Notes: a model not told the origin generated them from the letters alone. A stretch of 64,000 bases of DNA from Mycobacterium sp. SMC-8 (GCF_025263565.1 NZ_CP079865.1:744001-808000); one strand, 5' to 3'; shown: positions 27,712 to 37,312, counted from the first letter of the stretch. Numbers and translations are program-made.

Positions 27712-28330
27712 TGCTGCTCTCCTTGCTTGTTGGCCCGGCGGTTATCCCGCCGAGAACGATCGAAAGGTACTGCTGGCCCACCTCTTGCGCGGTCAACGGT
27801 CCGCCGGGCTGGTACCAGCGGACCGACACCCAGGTGGTATCGCGGATGAACCGGTACACCAGGTCGACGTCGACGTCAGGCCGGAAATAACCCTCGGCGA
27901 TACCCTGGGTGAGCACGTCGACCCACATTTTGCGCTGCTCTTTGTTGCGTTCCTCGACATAGCTGAACCGCTCGTGTGAGGACAACCGTTTCGCCTCGTC
28001 TTGATAGATCACCACCTCGGCATGCCGGGTCGCGATGGCCTCGAACGACGCCATGAACAAGCCCTTGAGACGCTCCAGGGGGTTGGACTCGGTTTCGATG
28101 ATCTGCTGATAGCGCGCGAACAGCCAGTCCAGGAAGCCGCGCAGCACCTCGTCGACCATCTCCTCCTTGGACGAGAAGTGGTGGTAGAGGCTGCCCGACA
28201 GGATCCCGGCCGAGTCGGCAATGTCACGCACGGTGGTGGCGCGCAGGCCGCGCTCGGCGAACATCGTCGCGGCGAGCGCGAGCAGCTCGTCGCGACGGGT
28301 ATTGGCCTGCGGGGCCTGTTCACCGCTCAT
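27704..28330 (-). CDS. kstR2: TetR-family repressor KstR2
   Basis: 208 aa. Its N-terminal TetR helix-turn-helix (ERGLRATTVRDIADSAG then SGSLYHHFSSKEEMVDEVL) is followed by the ligand-binding domain. KstR2 represses the HIP-catabolic genes and is released by HIP-CoA made by FadD3. The two operators at 16691 and 30327 match its consensus. The ATG overlaps the ipdF stop as ATGA. Being in the fadE30 unit it should autoregulate. Confidence 0.93.
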   Translation of the reverse strand: MSGEQAPQANTRRDELLALAATMFAERGLRATTVRDIADSAGILSGSLYHHFSSKEEMVDEVLRGFLDWLFARYQQIIETESNPLERLKGLFMASFEAIATRHAEVVIYQDEAKRLSSHERFSYVEERNKEQRKMWVDVLTQGIAEGYFRPDVDVDLVYRFIRDTTWVSVRWYQPGGPLTAQEVGQQYLSIVLGGITAGPTSKESSNG

Positions 28331-29118
28331 GCGCGCTGGCTCGACACCGAGATCACCTCGCCGGTCAGGTAACTGGAGTAGTCACTCGCCAGGAACGCGA
28401 TGGTGGCCGCGACCTCCCACGGCTCGGCGGCGCGGCCGAACGCCTCACCCTCGGCGAGCCGGTCCAGCAGCTCGGAACTGCTGGTCTTCTCCAGGAACTT
28501 GTGCCGGGCGATGCTGGGCGACACCGCGTTGATGCGCACCCCGTAGTCGACGGCCTCGATTGCACTGCAACGAGTCAGGGCCATCACACCGGCCTTTGCC
28601 GCGGCGTAGTGGGACTGGGAATGCTGTGCGCGCCAACCCAGCACGCTGGCATTGTTGACGATCACGCCGCCGTGCGGTGCGTCGCGGAAGTAGCGCAACG
28701 CGGCGCGCGTCGCACGCATCACCGACGTCAGCGTCACGTTGAGCACACGGTCCCATTCATCGTCGGTCATGTCGATGACCGGGGTCTGGCCACCCAGACC
28801 GGCGTTGTTGACCAGAACGTCGAGCCGGCCGGCCTTTTCCACCGTGGAGCTGATCAGCGCGTCGACGGCTTCGGTGGAGGTGACGTCGCAGACCACCGAG
28901 TCGACCTTGCCCAGCCCGAGCGCGGCGAGTTCGTCACGCGTCTGCCCCAGCCGGCGTTCGTGATAGTCGGACACGACCACGTCGGCGCCTTCGAGCAGTG
29001 CGCGCCGAGCCGTCGTCGACCCGATGCCGGTGCCTGCCGCGGCGGTCACCAACACGACCTTGCCCTTGAGCAGGCCGTGGCCCTCGATCTCGGGGGGCGC
29101 GACAGAAAGATCGGTCAC
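28327..29118 (-). CDS. ipdF: SDR dehydrogenase IpdF (Rv3559c-like)
   Basis: 263-aa short-chain dehydrogenase working with IpdC on 5-hydroxy-HIC-CoA. It shows TAAAGTGIGSTTARR, NNAGLGG and YAAAKAGVMAL (Tyr/Lys). GTG start at 29118 with GAGGAG 6 nt upstream; the frame runs on to 29154 but lacks a better start. It starts 28 nt after fadE30 and overlaps kstR2 by 4 nt. The PPE64 gene found between these two in M. tuberculosis is absent. Confidence 0.9.
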   Translation of the reverse strand: MTDLSVAPPEIEGHGLLKGKVVLVTAAAGTGIGSTTARRALLEGADVVVSDYHERRLGQTRDELAALGLGKVDSVVCDVTSTEAVDALISSTVEKAGRLDVLVNNAGLGGQTPVIDMTDDEWDRVLNVTLTSVMRATRAALRYFRDAPHGGVIVNNASVLGWRAQHSQSHYAAAKAGVMALTRCSAIEAVDYGVRINAVSPSIARHKFLEKTSSSELLDRLAEGEAFGRAAEPWEVAATIAFLASDYSSYLTGEVISVSSQRA

Positions 29119-29146
29119 AGTTTTCTCCTCCTCGCGCAAGCGCTCG

Positions 29147-30310
29147 TCAGGCACCTTTGGGTTCCCTGGGCAGTCCGAGCACCCGCTCGGCGATGATGTT
29201 GCGCTGAATCTCGTTGGATCCGCCGTAGATGGTGTCCGAGCGGGAGAACAGGTACAGCCGCTGCCATTCGCTGAACTCGCCGTCGGGCAGCGTCAGCCCG
29301 GCCACCCCCTGGACGTCCATCGCGATCTCGCCGAGCTCGCGATGCCAGTTCGCCCACAACAGTTTCGACACTGAGTCTTTTCCGGCGGCCGATGCCGCCC
29401 CTTCGACATCCATGGTCGCCAGCGCGTACGAGCGCATCGCCTTCAGACCCGCCCACGACCGGGTCAGCCGCTCCCGGATCAGTGGGTCGTCAGCCGCGCC
29501 GGTGCGCTTGGCCAACTCGACGAGGTTGGAATGCTCACGCGCATAACGGATCTGCTGACCGAGTGTGGACACACCGCGCTCGAACGTCAGTGTCCCCATG
29601 GCCACCCTCCACCCGTCGCCGGGCTCCCCCACCACGAGGTCGGCGTCGGTGCGGGCGTCGTCGAAGAACACCTCGTTGAACTCGGAGTCGCCGGTGAGCT
29701 GGATGATCGGGCGGATCTCGACGCCGGGCTGGTCCAGCGGAACCAGCAGATAGGACAGGCCGGCGTGCCGCTTGGAGCCCTTCTCGGTGCGGGCCACCAC
29801 GAAGCACCACTGAGCCCAGTGCGCGAGCGACGTCCAGACCTTCTGTCCATTGATGACCCACTGATCGCCGTCGAGTGCCGCGGTGGTGGACACGTTGGCC
29901 AGGTCGCTGCCGGCGCCCGGCTCGGAGTAACCCTGCGACCACAGTTCGGTGACGTCGAGAATCTTCGGCAGGAATCGCTTCTGTTGTTCGGGGGTGCCGT
30001 ACGCGATCAGTGTCGGGCCGAGCAACTCCTCGCCGAGGTGGTTGACCTTGTCGGGGGCGTTGGCCTTGGCGTACTCCTCGTAGAACGCGACGCGGTGCGC
30101 CACCGACAGACCACGGCCGCCGTGCTCTTCAGGCCACCCCAGACAGGTCAGCCCCGCGGCGGCCAGATGACGGTTCCACGCCAGCCGCTCCTTGAAGGCC
30201 TCGTGCTCGCGGCCGGGGCCGCCCAGACCCTTCAGCGCGGCGTAGTCACCGACCAGATTCTCGGCGAGCCAGTCGCGGACCTCAGCCCTGAACTCCTGGA
30301 CCTCTATCAC
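29147..30310 (-). CDS. fadE30: Acyl-CoA dehydrogenase FadE30 (Rv3560c-like)
   Basis: 387-aa acyl-CoA dehydrogenase that desaturates the propionyl side chain of HIP-type CoA esters. Motifs: YSEPGAGSDLANVST, NGQKVWTSLAHWA, YGGSNEIQRNIIAERVLGLP. The GTG at 30310 lies 16 nt from the KstR2 operator, the same arrangement as the Rv3549c-like SDR, and suggests a leaderless message; the longer frame (30427) would cross the operator. First gene of its unit. Confidence 0.91.
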   Translation of the reverse strand: MIEVQEFRAEVRDWLAENLVGDYAALKGLGGPGREHEAFKERLAWNRHLAAAGLTCLGWPEEHGGRGLSVAHRVAFYEEYAKANAPDKVNHLGEELLGPTLIAYGTPEQQKRFLPKILDVTELWSQGYSEPGAGSDLANVSTTAALDGDQWVINGQKVWTSLAHWAQWCFVVARTEKGSKRHAGLSYLLVPLDQPGVEIRPIIQLTGDSEFNEVFFDDARTDADLVVGEPGDGWRVAMGTLTFERGVSTLGQQIRYAREHSNLVELAKRTGAADDPLIRERLTRSWAGLKAMRSYALATMDVEGAASAAGKDSVSKLLWANWHRELGEIAMDVQGVAGLTLPDGEFSEWQRLYLFSRSDTIYGGSNEIQRNIIAERVLGLPREPKGA

Positions 30311-30326
30311 CCCTGTAGGGTAGCCT

Positions 30327-30340
30327 ACCAAGCACTTGCT
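30327..30340. promoter_or_regulatory. KstR2 operator between fadE30 and fadD3
   Basis: ACCAAGCACTTGCT fits AnCAAGnnCTTGnT at each fixed position. It is placed in the 58-nt divergent region, so one operator can control both the fadE30-fadA6 and fadD3-aspB units, as in M. tuberculosis. Confidence 0.9.
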
Positions 30341-30368
30341 TGGGTAGCCGATCCCTAGAGGAGCATCG

Positions 30369-31943
30369 ATGACGACCGCCGGTGGGCAGGAGCGCAGCGA
30401 CCGGGAAAGGGACCGGCGGCGGACCACTCCCGCGGCTCTCGATCGGATCGCGCGCGAGCTTCCCGACCACGACGCGGTGGTGGCGGGCGGCCCTCAGGCC
30501 AGGACGCTGACATTCTCCGAACTGCGCGCCGAGGTCCGCCGGGCCGCCGCGGCGATGATCGATCTGGGCATCAAACCGGGCGACCGGGTGGCGATCTGGT
30601 CGCCGAACACCTGGCACTGGGTGGTCGCGTGCCTGGCCATTCACCACGCCGGCGGCGTCCTGGTCCCGCTCAACACCCGCTACACCGCCACAGAGGCCGA
30701 AGACATCCTGTCGCGCACCGGTGCGCCGTTGCTGTTCGCCTCCGGGGAGTTCCTCGGCGCGGACAAGGCCGGTTCGGTAGACCGTGACGCGGTGCCCGCG
30801 CTGCGCCACGTGGTGCGGATCCCGATCGAGAAGGACGACGGGTCCTGGCATGAGTTCATGGGTCGGGGGACCGACATGGATGCGGTCGACGAGCGCGTCG
30901 CGGCGGTCGCCGACGACGACGTCTCCGACATCCTGTTCACCTCGGGCACCACCGGCCGCAGCAAGGGTGTGCGCTGCGCACACCGGCAGTCGCTCGACGC
31001 GTCGGCGGCGTGGGCGGCGTGCGGTGAGGTGTCCAGCTCCGACCGCTACCTGTGCATCAACCCGTTCTTCCACAACTTCGGTTACAAGGCCGGCATCCTG
31101 GCCTGCCTCCAGACCGGCGCCACCCTGTTCCCGGAGCTGACATTCGACCCCGAGAACACGATGCGTGCCGTGGAGCAGCACGGCATCACCGTGCTGCCCG
31201 GTCCGCCGACGATCTACCAGACGCTGCTTGACCACCCGAAGCGTGCCGAATACGACCTCAGCTCACTGAGATTCGCGGTGACGGGGGCCGCGACCATCCC
31301 CGTCGTGTTGATCGAGCGGATGCAGAACGAACTCGACATCGACATTGTGCTCACCGCGTACGGGCTGACCGAGGCGGCGGGTTTCGGGACGATGTGCCGC
31401 GCCGACGACGACGCGGTGACCGTCGCGACGACCTCGGGGCGCCCGATCGCGGATTTCGAACTGCGCATCGGGAATCAGGGCGAGGTCTTGCTGCGCGGAC
31501 CCAACGTGATGCTGGGTTACCTCGACGACCCGGAAGCGACCGCGGTGGCGATCGACGCCGAGGGGTGGCTGCACACCGGCGACGTCGGAGAGCTCGACGA
31601 CGCAGGCAACCTGAAGATCACCGACCGGCTCAAGGACATGTACATCTGCGGCGGCTTCAACGTCTACCCCGCCGAGATCGAGCAGGTGCTCGCGCGCCTG
31701 GACGGGGTCGCCGAGGCTGCGGTGATCGGGGTACCCGACGAGCGCCTCGGCGAGGTCGGAAAGGCGTTCGTGGTCCTCAGGCCCGGCGTCACCCTGGATG
31801 AGAAGACCGTCATCGCCTACACGCGGGAGCATCTCGCGAACTTCAAGACCCCGCGAAGCGTCGAATTCCTCGACGCGCTTCCACGCAACCCGGGCGGCAA
31901 GGTGGTCAAGCCACTGCTGCGCGAACACAGTGAGAGGGCCTGA
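30369..31943 (+). CDS. fadD3: HIP-CoA ligase FadD3
   Basis: 524-aa adenylate-forming acyl-CoA synthetase that activates HIP (the C/D-ring propionate), giving the KstR2 inducer. AMP-binding motif FTSGTTGRSKGV, YGLTEAAG, the hinge DRLKDMYICGG and the C-terminal Lys in NPGGKVVK. GAGGAG 6 nt before the ATG. First gene of fadD3-fadE31-fadE32-fadE33-aspB. Confidence 0.93.
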   Translation: MTTAGGQERSDRERDRRRTTPAALDRIARELPDHDAVVAGGPQARTLTFSELRAEVRRAAAAMIDLGIKPGDRVAIWSPNTWHWVVACLAIHHAGGVLVPLNTRYTATEAEDILSRTGAPLLFASGEFLGADKAGSVDRDAVPALRHVVRIPIEKDDGSWHEFMGRGTDMDAVDERVAAVADDDVSDILFTSGTTGRSKGVRCAHRQSLDASAAWAACGEVSSSDRYLCINPFFHNFGYKAGILACLQTGATLFPELTFDPENTMRAVEQHGITVLPGPPTIYQTLLDHPKRAEYDLSSLRFAVTGAATIPVVLIERMQNELDIDIVLTAYGLTEAAGFGTMCRADDDAVTVATTSGRPIADFELRIGNQGEVLLRGPNVMLGYLDDPEATAVAIDAEGWLHTGDVGELDDAGNLKITDRLKDMYICGGFNVYPAEIEQVLARLDGVAEAAVIGVPDERLGEVGKAFVVLRPGVTLDEKTVIAYTREHLANFKTPRSVEFLDALPRNPGGKVVKPLLREHSERA

Positions 31944-31944
31944 G

Positions 31945-33069
31945 TTGGACCTGACCTTCGACGACGCCACGTCCGAATTCCAGGCCGAGGTGCGCGAGTT
32001 CCTGGCCGCGAACCGGGATGCGTTCCCGACCAAGTCGTACGACACCGCCCAGGGGTTCGAGCAGCACCGCCGCTGGGACAAGGCGCTTTTCGACGCCGGC
32101 CTGTCGGTGATCACCTGGCCGGCCAAGTACGGCGGACGGGATGCATCGCTGCTGCAGTGGATCGTCTACGAGGAGGAGTACTTCCGCGCCGGTGCGCCGG
32201 GCAGGGCCAGCGCCAACGGCACCTCGATGTTGGCGCCCACACTGTTCGCACACGGCACCGAGGAACAGCTGGACCGCATCCTGCCGAAAATGGCCAGCGG
32301 CGAGGAGATCTGGGCGCAGGCGTGGTCGGAGCCGGAATCCGGCAGCGACCTGGCCTCGCTGCGTTCGACAGCGACCAGGACCGACGGCGGCTGGCTGCTC
32401 AACGGGCAGAAGATCTGGAGTTCACGCGCAGTGTTCGGTGAGCGGGCCTTCGGCCTGTTCCGTTCCGACCCGCAGGCCCAGCGTCACAAGGGTTTGACCT
32501 ATTTCATGTTCGACCTGAAGGCCGACGGCGTCACGGTCCGCCCGATCGCACAGCTGGGCGGCGACACCGGGTTCGGAGAGATTTTCCTCGACGAGGTCTT
32601 CGTTCCCGACCGGGATGTGATCGGCGGGGTGCACGACGGCTGGCGTGCCGCGATGAGCACGTCCAGCAACGAGCGCGGCATGTCGCTGCGCAGTCCGGCC
32701 CGCTTCCTGGCCCCTGCGGAACGCCTTGTCGCACAGTGGAAAGACAACCCCGACCCGGCGTTCACCGATCGGGTGGCCGATGCGTGGATCAAGGCGCAGG
32801 CCTACCGCCTGCACACTTTCGGCACCGTCACCCGGGTCAGTAACGGCGGTGAGCTGGGCGCAGAGTCGTCGATCACCAAGGTGTTCTGGTCCGAGCTCGA
32901 CGTCACGCTGCACCAGACCGCGCTGGACCTGCGCGGGGCGGACGGTGAGCTCGTGGATTCGGTGACCGAGGGTCTGCTCTTCGCCCTCGGCGGACCGATC
33001 TACGCCGGCACCAACGAGATCCAGCGCAACATCATCGCCGAGCGGCTCCTGGGCCTGCCCCGAAAGTAG
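31945..33069 (+). CDS. fadE31: Acyl-CoA dehydrogenase FadE31 (Rv3562-like)
   Basis: 374 aa. Contains WSEPESGSDLASLRS, NGQKIWSSRA and AGTNEIQRNIIAERLLGLPRK. It acts with FadE32/FadE33 on the ring-opened HIP products. The best start is a TTG at 31945, one base after the fadD3 stop, with GAGAGG upstream; the open frame back to 31798 lies inside fadD3. Length matches M. tuberculosis FadE31 (377 aa). Confidence 0.9.
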   Translation: MDLTFDDATSEFQAEVREFLAANRDAFPTKSYDTAQGFEQHRRWDKALFDAGLSVITWPAKYGGRDASLLQWIVYEEEYFRAGAPGRASANGTSMLAPTLFAHGTEEQLDRILPKMASGEEIWAQAWSEPESGSDLASLRSTATRTDGGWLLNGQKIWSSRAVFGERAFGLFRSDPQAQRHKGLTYFMFDLKADGVTVRPIAQLGGDTGFGEIFLDEVFVPDRDVIGGVHDGWRAAMSTSSNERGMSLRSPARFLAPAERLVAQWKDNPDPAFTDRVADAWIKAQAYRLHTFGTVTRVSNGGELGAESSITKVFWSELDVTLHQTALDLRGADGELVDSVTEGLLFALGGPIYAGTNEIQRNIIAERLLGLPRK

Positions 33070-33075
33070 ACGAAC

Positions 33076-34047
33076 GTGAATTTTGAGATCGACGAACAGC
33101 AGCGCGATTTCGCCGCGAGCATCGACGCCGCGCTGGGCGCTGCCGATGTGCCCGCCGCGGTGCGGGCCTGGGGTGACGGCGATACCACACCCGGTCGCAA
33201 GGTATGGACCCAACTCGGCGAGCTGGGTGTGACCGCGCTGATGGTGCCCGAGAGATTCGACGGCATCGATGCCCATCCGGTGGACCTCGTGGTGGCACTG
33301 GAGCGTCTCGGCCGGTGGAACGTGCCGGGACCAGTCGCCGAGTCGATCGCGGTGGCTCCGGCGCTCCTCGCCGGCCACGAGGACTGGGCCGAGCGCAGCT
33401 CCGCGTTGGCCGCCGGCGAGCTGATCGCCACCGTCGCCGCGCCGCCTCTGGTCCCCCGGGCCGTGAACGCCGACAGCGCGGGGCTCGTTCTGCTGGCCGA
33501 GGACGGCTCGGTCAGCGACGCGTCGGTGGGCGCCGAACACGCGTCGGTGGACCCGAGCCGGAAGCTGTTCGATGTCAGCGCGTCCGGTGAGGCGAAAGCC
33601 GCCGACGTGTCCCGCGCATTCGAGCTCGGCGCGCTCGCGACCTCGGCTCTGTTGGTGGGGGCGGCACAGGCGATGCTGGACGCGTCGGTGGCGTACGCCA
33701 AGCAACGCAGCCAGTTCGGCACGGTGATCGGCACCTATCAGGCCATCAAGCACAAGCTGGCCGACGTACTGATCGCCGTCGAGCTGGCCCGGCCGCTGGT
33801 GTACGGCGCGGCACTGTCACTCGCCGACGGATCGGCAGACACCGCGCGCGACGTGAGCGCTGCCAAGGTGGCGGCCGCGGACGCCGCCCTGCTGTCGGCG
33901 CGGTCGTCGTTGCAGACCCACGGGGCAATCGGTTTCACCCAGGAGCACGATCTGTCGCTGCTGCTGCTGCGGGTTCAGGCACTGCGTCCGGCGTGGGGCG
34001 ACCCGACATGGCACCGGCAGCGAGTCTTGGAGGCACTGACCAAATGA
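33076..34047 (+). CDS. fadE32: Acyl-CoA dehydrogenase-like subunit FadE32 (Rv3563-like)
   Basis: 323 aa, a shortened member typical of heteromeric steroid acyl-CoA dehydrogenases. C-terminal domain features: KQRSQFGTVIGTYQAIKHKLAD and LQTHGAIGFTQEHDL. GTG start 6 nt after fadE31. Overlaps fadE33 as ATGA. It probably forms alpha/beta complexes with FadE31 or FadE33, by analogy with ChsE1-ChsE2. Confidence 0.9.
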   Translation: MNFEIDEQQRDFAASIDAALGAADVPAAVRAWGDGDTTPGRKVWTQLGELGVTALMVPERFDGIDAHPVDLVVALERLGRWNVPGPVAESIAVAPALLAGHEDWAERSSALAAGELIATVAAPPLVPRAVNADSAGLVLLAEDGSVSDASVGAEHASVDPSRKLFDVSASGEAKAADVSRAFELGALATSALLVGAAQAMLDASVAYAKQRSQFGTVIGTYQAIKHKLADVLIAVELARPLVYGAALSLADGSADTARDVSAAKVAAADAALLSARSSLQTHGAIGFTQEHDLSLLLLRVQALRPAWGDPTWHRQRVLEALTK

Positions 34048-34985
34048 GCGAAGAACGTGACCTGCTGCGCGACACCGTCGCCGCGCTCGTCGGCAAGCAT
34101 GCCTCGCCGGAGGCGGTCCGCAACGCCGCCGCGTCCGAGCGGGGCTACGACGAGTCGCTGTGGAGGATGCTCTGCGAACAGGTTGGAGCCGCCGCGCTGG
34201 TGGTTCCCGAGGAGCTCGGCGGCGCCGGAGGCGAATTGGGCGATGCCGCAGCAGTTCTCGAAGAGCTGGGGAAGGGTCTGGTGCCGACGCCGCTGCTCGG
34301 CACCACGCTCGCGGAACTGGCGCTGCTCTCGGTCGACGAGCCGGACGCCGATCTCCTGGAGGGGCTTGCCGAGGGGTCGGCGATCGGGACGGTCGTCTTC
34401 GACCCCGGGTATGTGATCAACGGTAACGTCGCCGATGTCGTGATCGCAGCCGACGGCCAGACGCTGACCCGTTGGACGTCGTTCACCGCCACGCCCGCGG
34501 TGGCCATGGACATCACGCGGCCGCTGGCCTCCGTCGAGGCCGGCGACACGGCACCGCTGGGTGCCGATCCCGGGCTGGCCGACACGGCGGCCATCCTGCT
34601 GGCCGCCGAACAGGTCGGCGCCGCGACCCGCTGTCTTGAGCTCACCGTGCAGTACACCAAGGACCGCGTGCAGTTCGGCAGGCCGATCGGCAGTTTCCAG
34701 GCGCTCAAGCATCGGATGGCCGACCTCTTCGTGGCCGTGCAGTCGGCCAAGGCCGTGGTCGACGAAGCGGTGTCCGAGCCGACCCCGGCCGCGGCTACGT
34801 TGGCGCGGCTGGCGGCGAGCGAGGCGTTCTGCAAGGTCGCGGCCGAGGCCGTCCAGATGCACGGCGGCATCGCGATCACCTGGGAGAGCGACATCCAGCT
34901 GTATTTCAAACGCGCGCACGGCAGTGCCGCGCTGCTGGGACCGCCGAGGGAGCAGCTCCACCGGCTCGAAGCCGAGGTGTTCTAG
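34044..34985 (+). CDS. fadE33: Acyl-CoA dehydrogenase-like subunit FadE33 (Rv3564-like)
   Basis: 313 aa with KDRVQFGRPIGSFQALKHRMADLF and MHGGIAITWESDIQLYFKRA in the C-terminal domain. The ATG at 34044 overlaps the fadE32 stop, which sets the start over the longer frame at 33993. The next gene, aspB, starts 9 nt after the stop. Confidence 0.9.
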   Translation: MSEERDLLRDTVAALVGKHASPEAVRNAAASERGYDESLWRMLCEQVGAAALVVPEELGGAGGELGDAAAVLEELGKGLVPTPLLGTTLAELALLSVDEPDADLLEGLAEGSAIGTVVFDPGYVINGNVADVVIAADGQTLTRWTSFTATPAVAMDITRPLASVEAGDTAPLGADPGLADTAAILLAAEQVGAATRCLELTVQYTKDRVQFGRPIGSFQALKHRMADLFVAVQSAKAVVDEAVSEPTPAAATLARLAASEAFCKVAAEAVQMHGGIAITWESDIQLYFKRAHGSAALLGPPREQLHRLEAEVF

Positions 34986-34994
34986 CCTGGCGAG

Positions 34995-36149
34995 GTGACT
35001 CCTTCGCTGCGATCGGGTATCCCGCCCTTCTATGTGATGGACGTGTGGCTGGCCGCAGCCGAACGCCAGCGCACCCATGGTGACCTGGTGAATCTGTCGG
35101 CCGGCCAGCCCAGCGCCGGGGCTCCGTCGGCGGTCCGCGACGCGGCCGTCGCGGCGTTGCACCGCAACGATCTCGGCTACACCGTCGCGCTGGGCATTCC
35201 TGAGCTGCGCGCCGCCATCGCCGATTCGTACTCGACGCGGCACGGACTCGCGGTCGATCCCGGCGACGTCGTGGTGACGACCGGGTCGTCGGGCGGGTTC
35301 CTGCTGGCGTTTCTGGCCTGCTTCGACGCAGGGGACCGGGTTGCCATCGCCAGCCCCGGCTACCCGTGTTACCGCAACATCCTGTCGGCGCTGGGCTGCG
35401 AGGTCGTCGAGCTGCCCTGTGGGCCCGAGACGCGGTTCCAGCCGACGCTGCAGATGCTGCAGGACCTCGCTCCTCCGGTGGCCGGCGTCATCGTGGCCAG
35501 CCCGGCCAACCCGACCGGCACGGTGATCGCGCCCGAGGAACTCGCGGCGATCGCGTCGTGGTGCGAGTCTTCGGGGGTGCGCCTGATCAGCGATGAGGTG
35601 TACCACGGGCTGGTCTATCCGGGTGCGGCGCAGACCAGCTGCGCATGGCAGACCTCCCGGGAATCCGTTGTGGTGAACAGTTTCTCGAAGTACTTCGCGA
35701 TGACGGGGTGGCGCCTCGGTTGGCTGCTCGTACCGGACGAGCTCAAACGTGCGGTGGACCGCCTGACCGGCAACTTCACCATCTGCCCACCCGCACTGCC
35801 GCAGATCGCCGCCGTGTCGGCGTTCACTCCCGAAGCCGTCGTCGAAGCCGAATCGCTGCTGCACGGCTACGCCGCCAACCGCGCGCTGTTGCTGGACGGT
35901 CTACCCAAGATCGGCATCGACCGGCTGGCCCCTGCCGACGGCGCTTTCTACGTGTACGCCGACGTGTCTGATCTGACCACCGACTCGTTGTCGTTCTGTT
36001 CGAAGTTGTTGGACGACACCGGGGTTGCGATCGCGCCGGGAGTCGACTTCGACACCGTGCGCGGCGGAGCCTTCGTGCGACTGTCGTTCGCCGGTCCGTC
36101 CTCGGACCTCGACGAGGCGCTGCGCCGCATCGGGGCATGGCTGGCCTGA
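34995..36149 (+). CDS. aspB: Class I/II PLP aminotransferase (AspB, Rv3565-like)
   Basis: 384-aa aspartate-aminotransferase-like enzyme. PLP lysine in NSFSKYFAMTGWRLGW, substrate-binding ASPANPTGTV, SDEVYHGLVY. GTG start. It is the last gene of the KstR2-controlled fadD3 unit, as in M. tuberculosis; its role in steroid catabolism is not known. The following transporter gene overlaps its end by 13 nt. Confidence 0.9.
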   Translation: MTPSLRSGIPPFYVMDVWLAAAERQRTHGDLVNLSAGQPSAGAPSAVRDAAVAALHRNDLGYTVALGIPELRAAIADSYSTRHGLAVDPGDVVVTTGSSGGFLLAFLACFDAGDRVAIASPGYPCYRNILSALGCEVVELPCGPETRFQPTLQMLQDLAPPVAGVIVASPANPTGTVIAPEELAAIASWCESSGVRLISDEVYHGLVYPGAAQTSCAWQTSRESVVVNSFSKYFAMTGWRLGWLLVPDELKRAVDRLTGNFTICPPALPQIAAVSAFTPEAVVEAESLLHGYAANRALLLDGLPKIGIDRLAPADGAFYVYADVSDLTTDSLSFCSKLLDDTGVAIAPGVDFDTVRGGAFVRLSFAGPSSDLDEALRRIGAWLA

Positions 36150-37312
36150 GGCCCGCAACTGCGCGGGCGCCGCTGCTGGCCGCCGGTTTCACGACCGCGT
36201 TCGGCGCGCACGCCGTCGCGGGCACCCTCGGCACCACCACGACGGGTACAGCGGCTTCGCTGCTGACGCTCGGTGCGCTCCTGGCGATCTACGACGGTGC
36301 CGAAGTGGTGCTCAAACCGGTGTTCGGCTCGCTGGCCGATCGGATCGGGGCGCGCAAGGTGCTGATCGCCGGTCTGGTGATGTTCGCGACGGCCTCGGCG
36401 GCCTACGCGGTGGCCGACGACACCGCATGGCTGTGGGCGGGACGGTTCGGCCAGGGTATCGGCGCGGCGGCGTTCTCCCCCGCCGCGTCGGCGCTCGTGG
36501 CGATGCTCGCCCCGCCCGGCGGACACGGCGGCGCGTTCGGCACCTACGGCTCGTACAAATCCGTCGGCTACACCCTGGGGCCGCTGCTCGGCGGTGTCAT
36601 CGTCGCGCTGGGCGGTATGCGCTCGTTGTTCGCCGTGATGGCCGTATTGGCGGCTGGCGTCGCGGTGTGGGCCGCCGTCGCGGTGCCGGTGGTGACGCCG
36701 CTGCCGCGGCCCCGGCAGACCCTACTCGACACGGTGCGCCGCTTCTCCGAATCATCGTTCGTGACACCGACACTCGCGCTGGCAGCCGCCACTGCGGCGT
36801 TATCGGTCGGGGTCGGGTTCCTGCCGGTGTTGGGCACTGCGGCCGGGCTGTCACCGGTCGTCACCGGGGCTGTCGTCTCGGTGCTGGCCCTTACCACCGC
36901 GATGGTGCAGCCCGCCGCCGGACGGGCTCTGGACGCCGGGCGCATCACCGTCACCGGGGGCATCACCACCGGGATTGCGGTCACCGCGGTGGGTTTGGCG
37001 ACCGCATTGATCCCCGGTATGGCGGGCCTTCTGTGCGCCGCGGTGGTCATCGGCGCCGGGTGCGGGCTGATCACTCCGCTGGCGTTCACCATGCTGGCGC
37101 GGTCGACACCGCAGGAGCGGCTGGGCCAGACCATGGGGGCCGCCGAGGTCGGCCGTGAATGCGGCGACGCGGCGGGCCCTCTCATGGTGGCGGCCATCGC
37201 CGCGGCGGCCGGGGTGCCGTGGGGCTTCATCGGGCTGGCGGCGGTCGTGGCGGTATCGGGGGTGGCGACCCGCGGAGTCAGTCGAGCTCGCGGCCGTACC
37301 GAACCTCTCTGA
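36137..37312 (+). CDS. MFS transporter overlapping aspB
   Basis: 391-aa protein with about 12 hydrophobic segments and the MFS motif between TM2 and TM3 (GSLADRIGARKVL). Resembles drug/metabolite exporters of the DHA1 type. The ATG lies 13 nt inside aspB, so it may be translationally coupled and join the KstR2 unit, for example to export a steroid metabolite or an amino compound. That role is inference. M. tuberculosis has nat at this position. Confidence 0.85.
   Translation: MAGLRPATARAPLLAAGFTTAFGAHAVAGTLGTTTTGTAASLLTLGALLAIYDGAEVVLKPVFGSLADRIGARKVLIAGLVMFATASAAYAVADDTAWLWAGRFGQGIGAAAFSPAASALVAMLAPPGGHGGAFGTYGSYKSVGYTLGPLLGGVIVALGGMRSLFAVMAVLAAGVAVWAAVAVPVVTPLPRPRQTLLDTVRRFSESSFVTPTLALAAATAALSVGVGFLPVLGTAAGLSPVVTGAVVSVLALTTAMVQPAAGRALDAGRITVTGGITTGIAVTAVGLATALIPGMAGLLCAAVVIGAGCGLITPLAFTMLARSTPQERLGQTMGAAEVGRECGDAAGPLMVAAIAAAAGVPWGFIGLAAVVAVSGVATRGVSRARGRTEPL

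Noticed and set aside
33975..35864. 629-codon minus-strand frame opposite fadE33/aspB
   Set aside because: The plus strand carries two well-recognised enzymes in a conserved operon; the long frame is a high-GC artefact.
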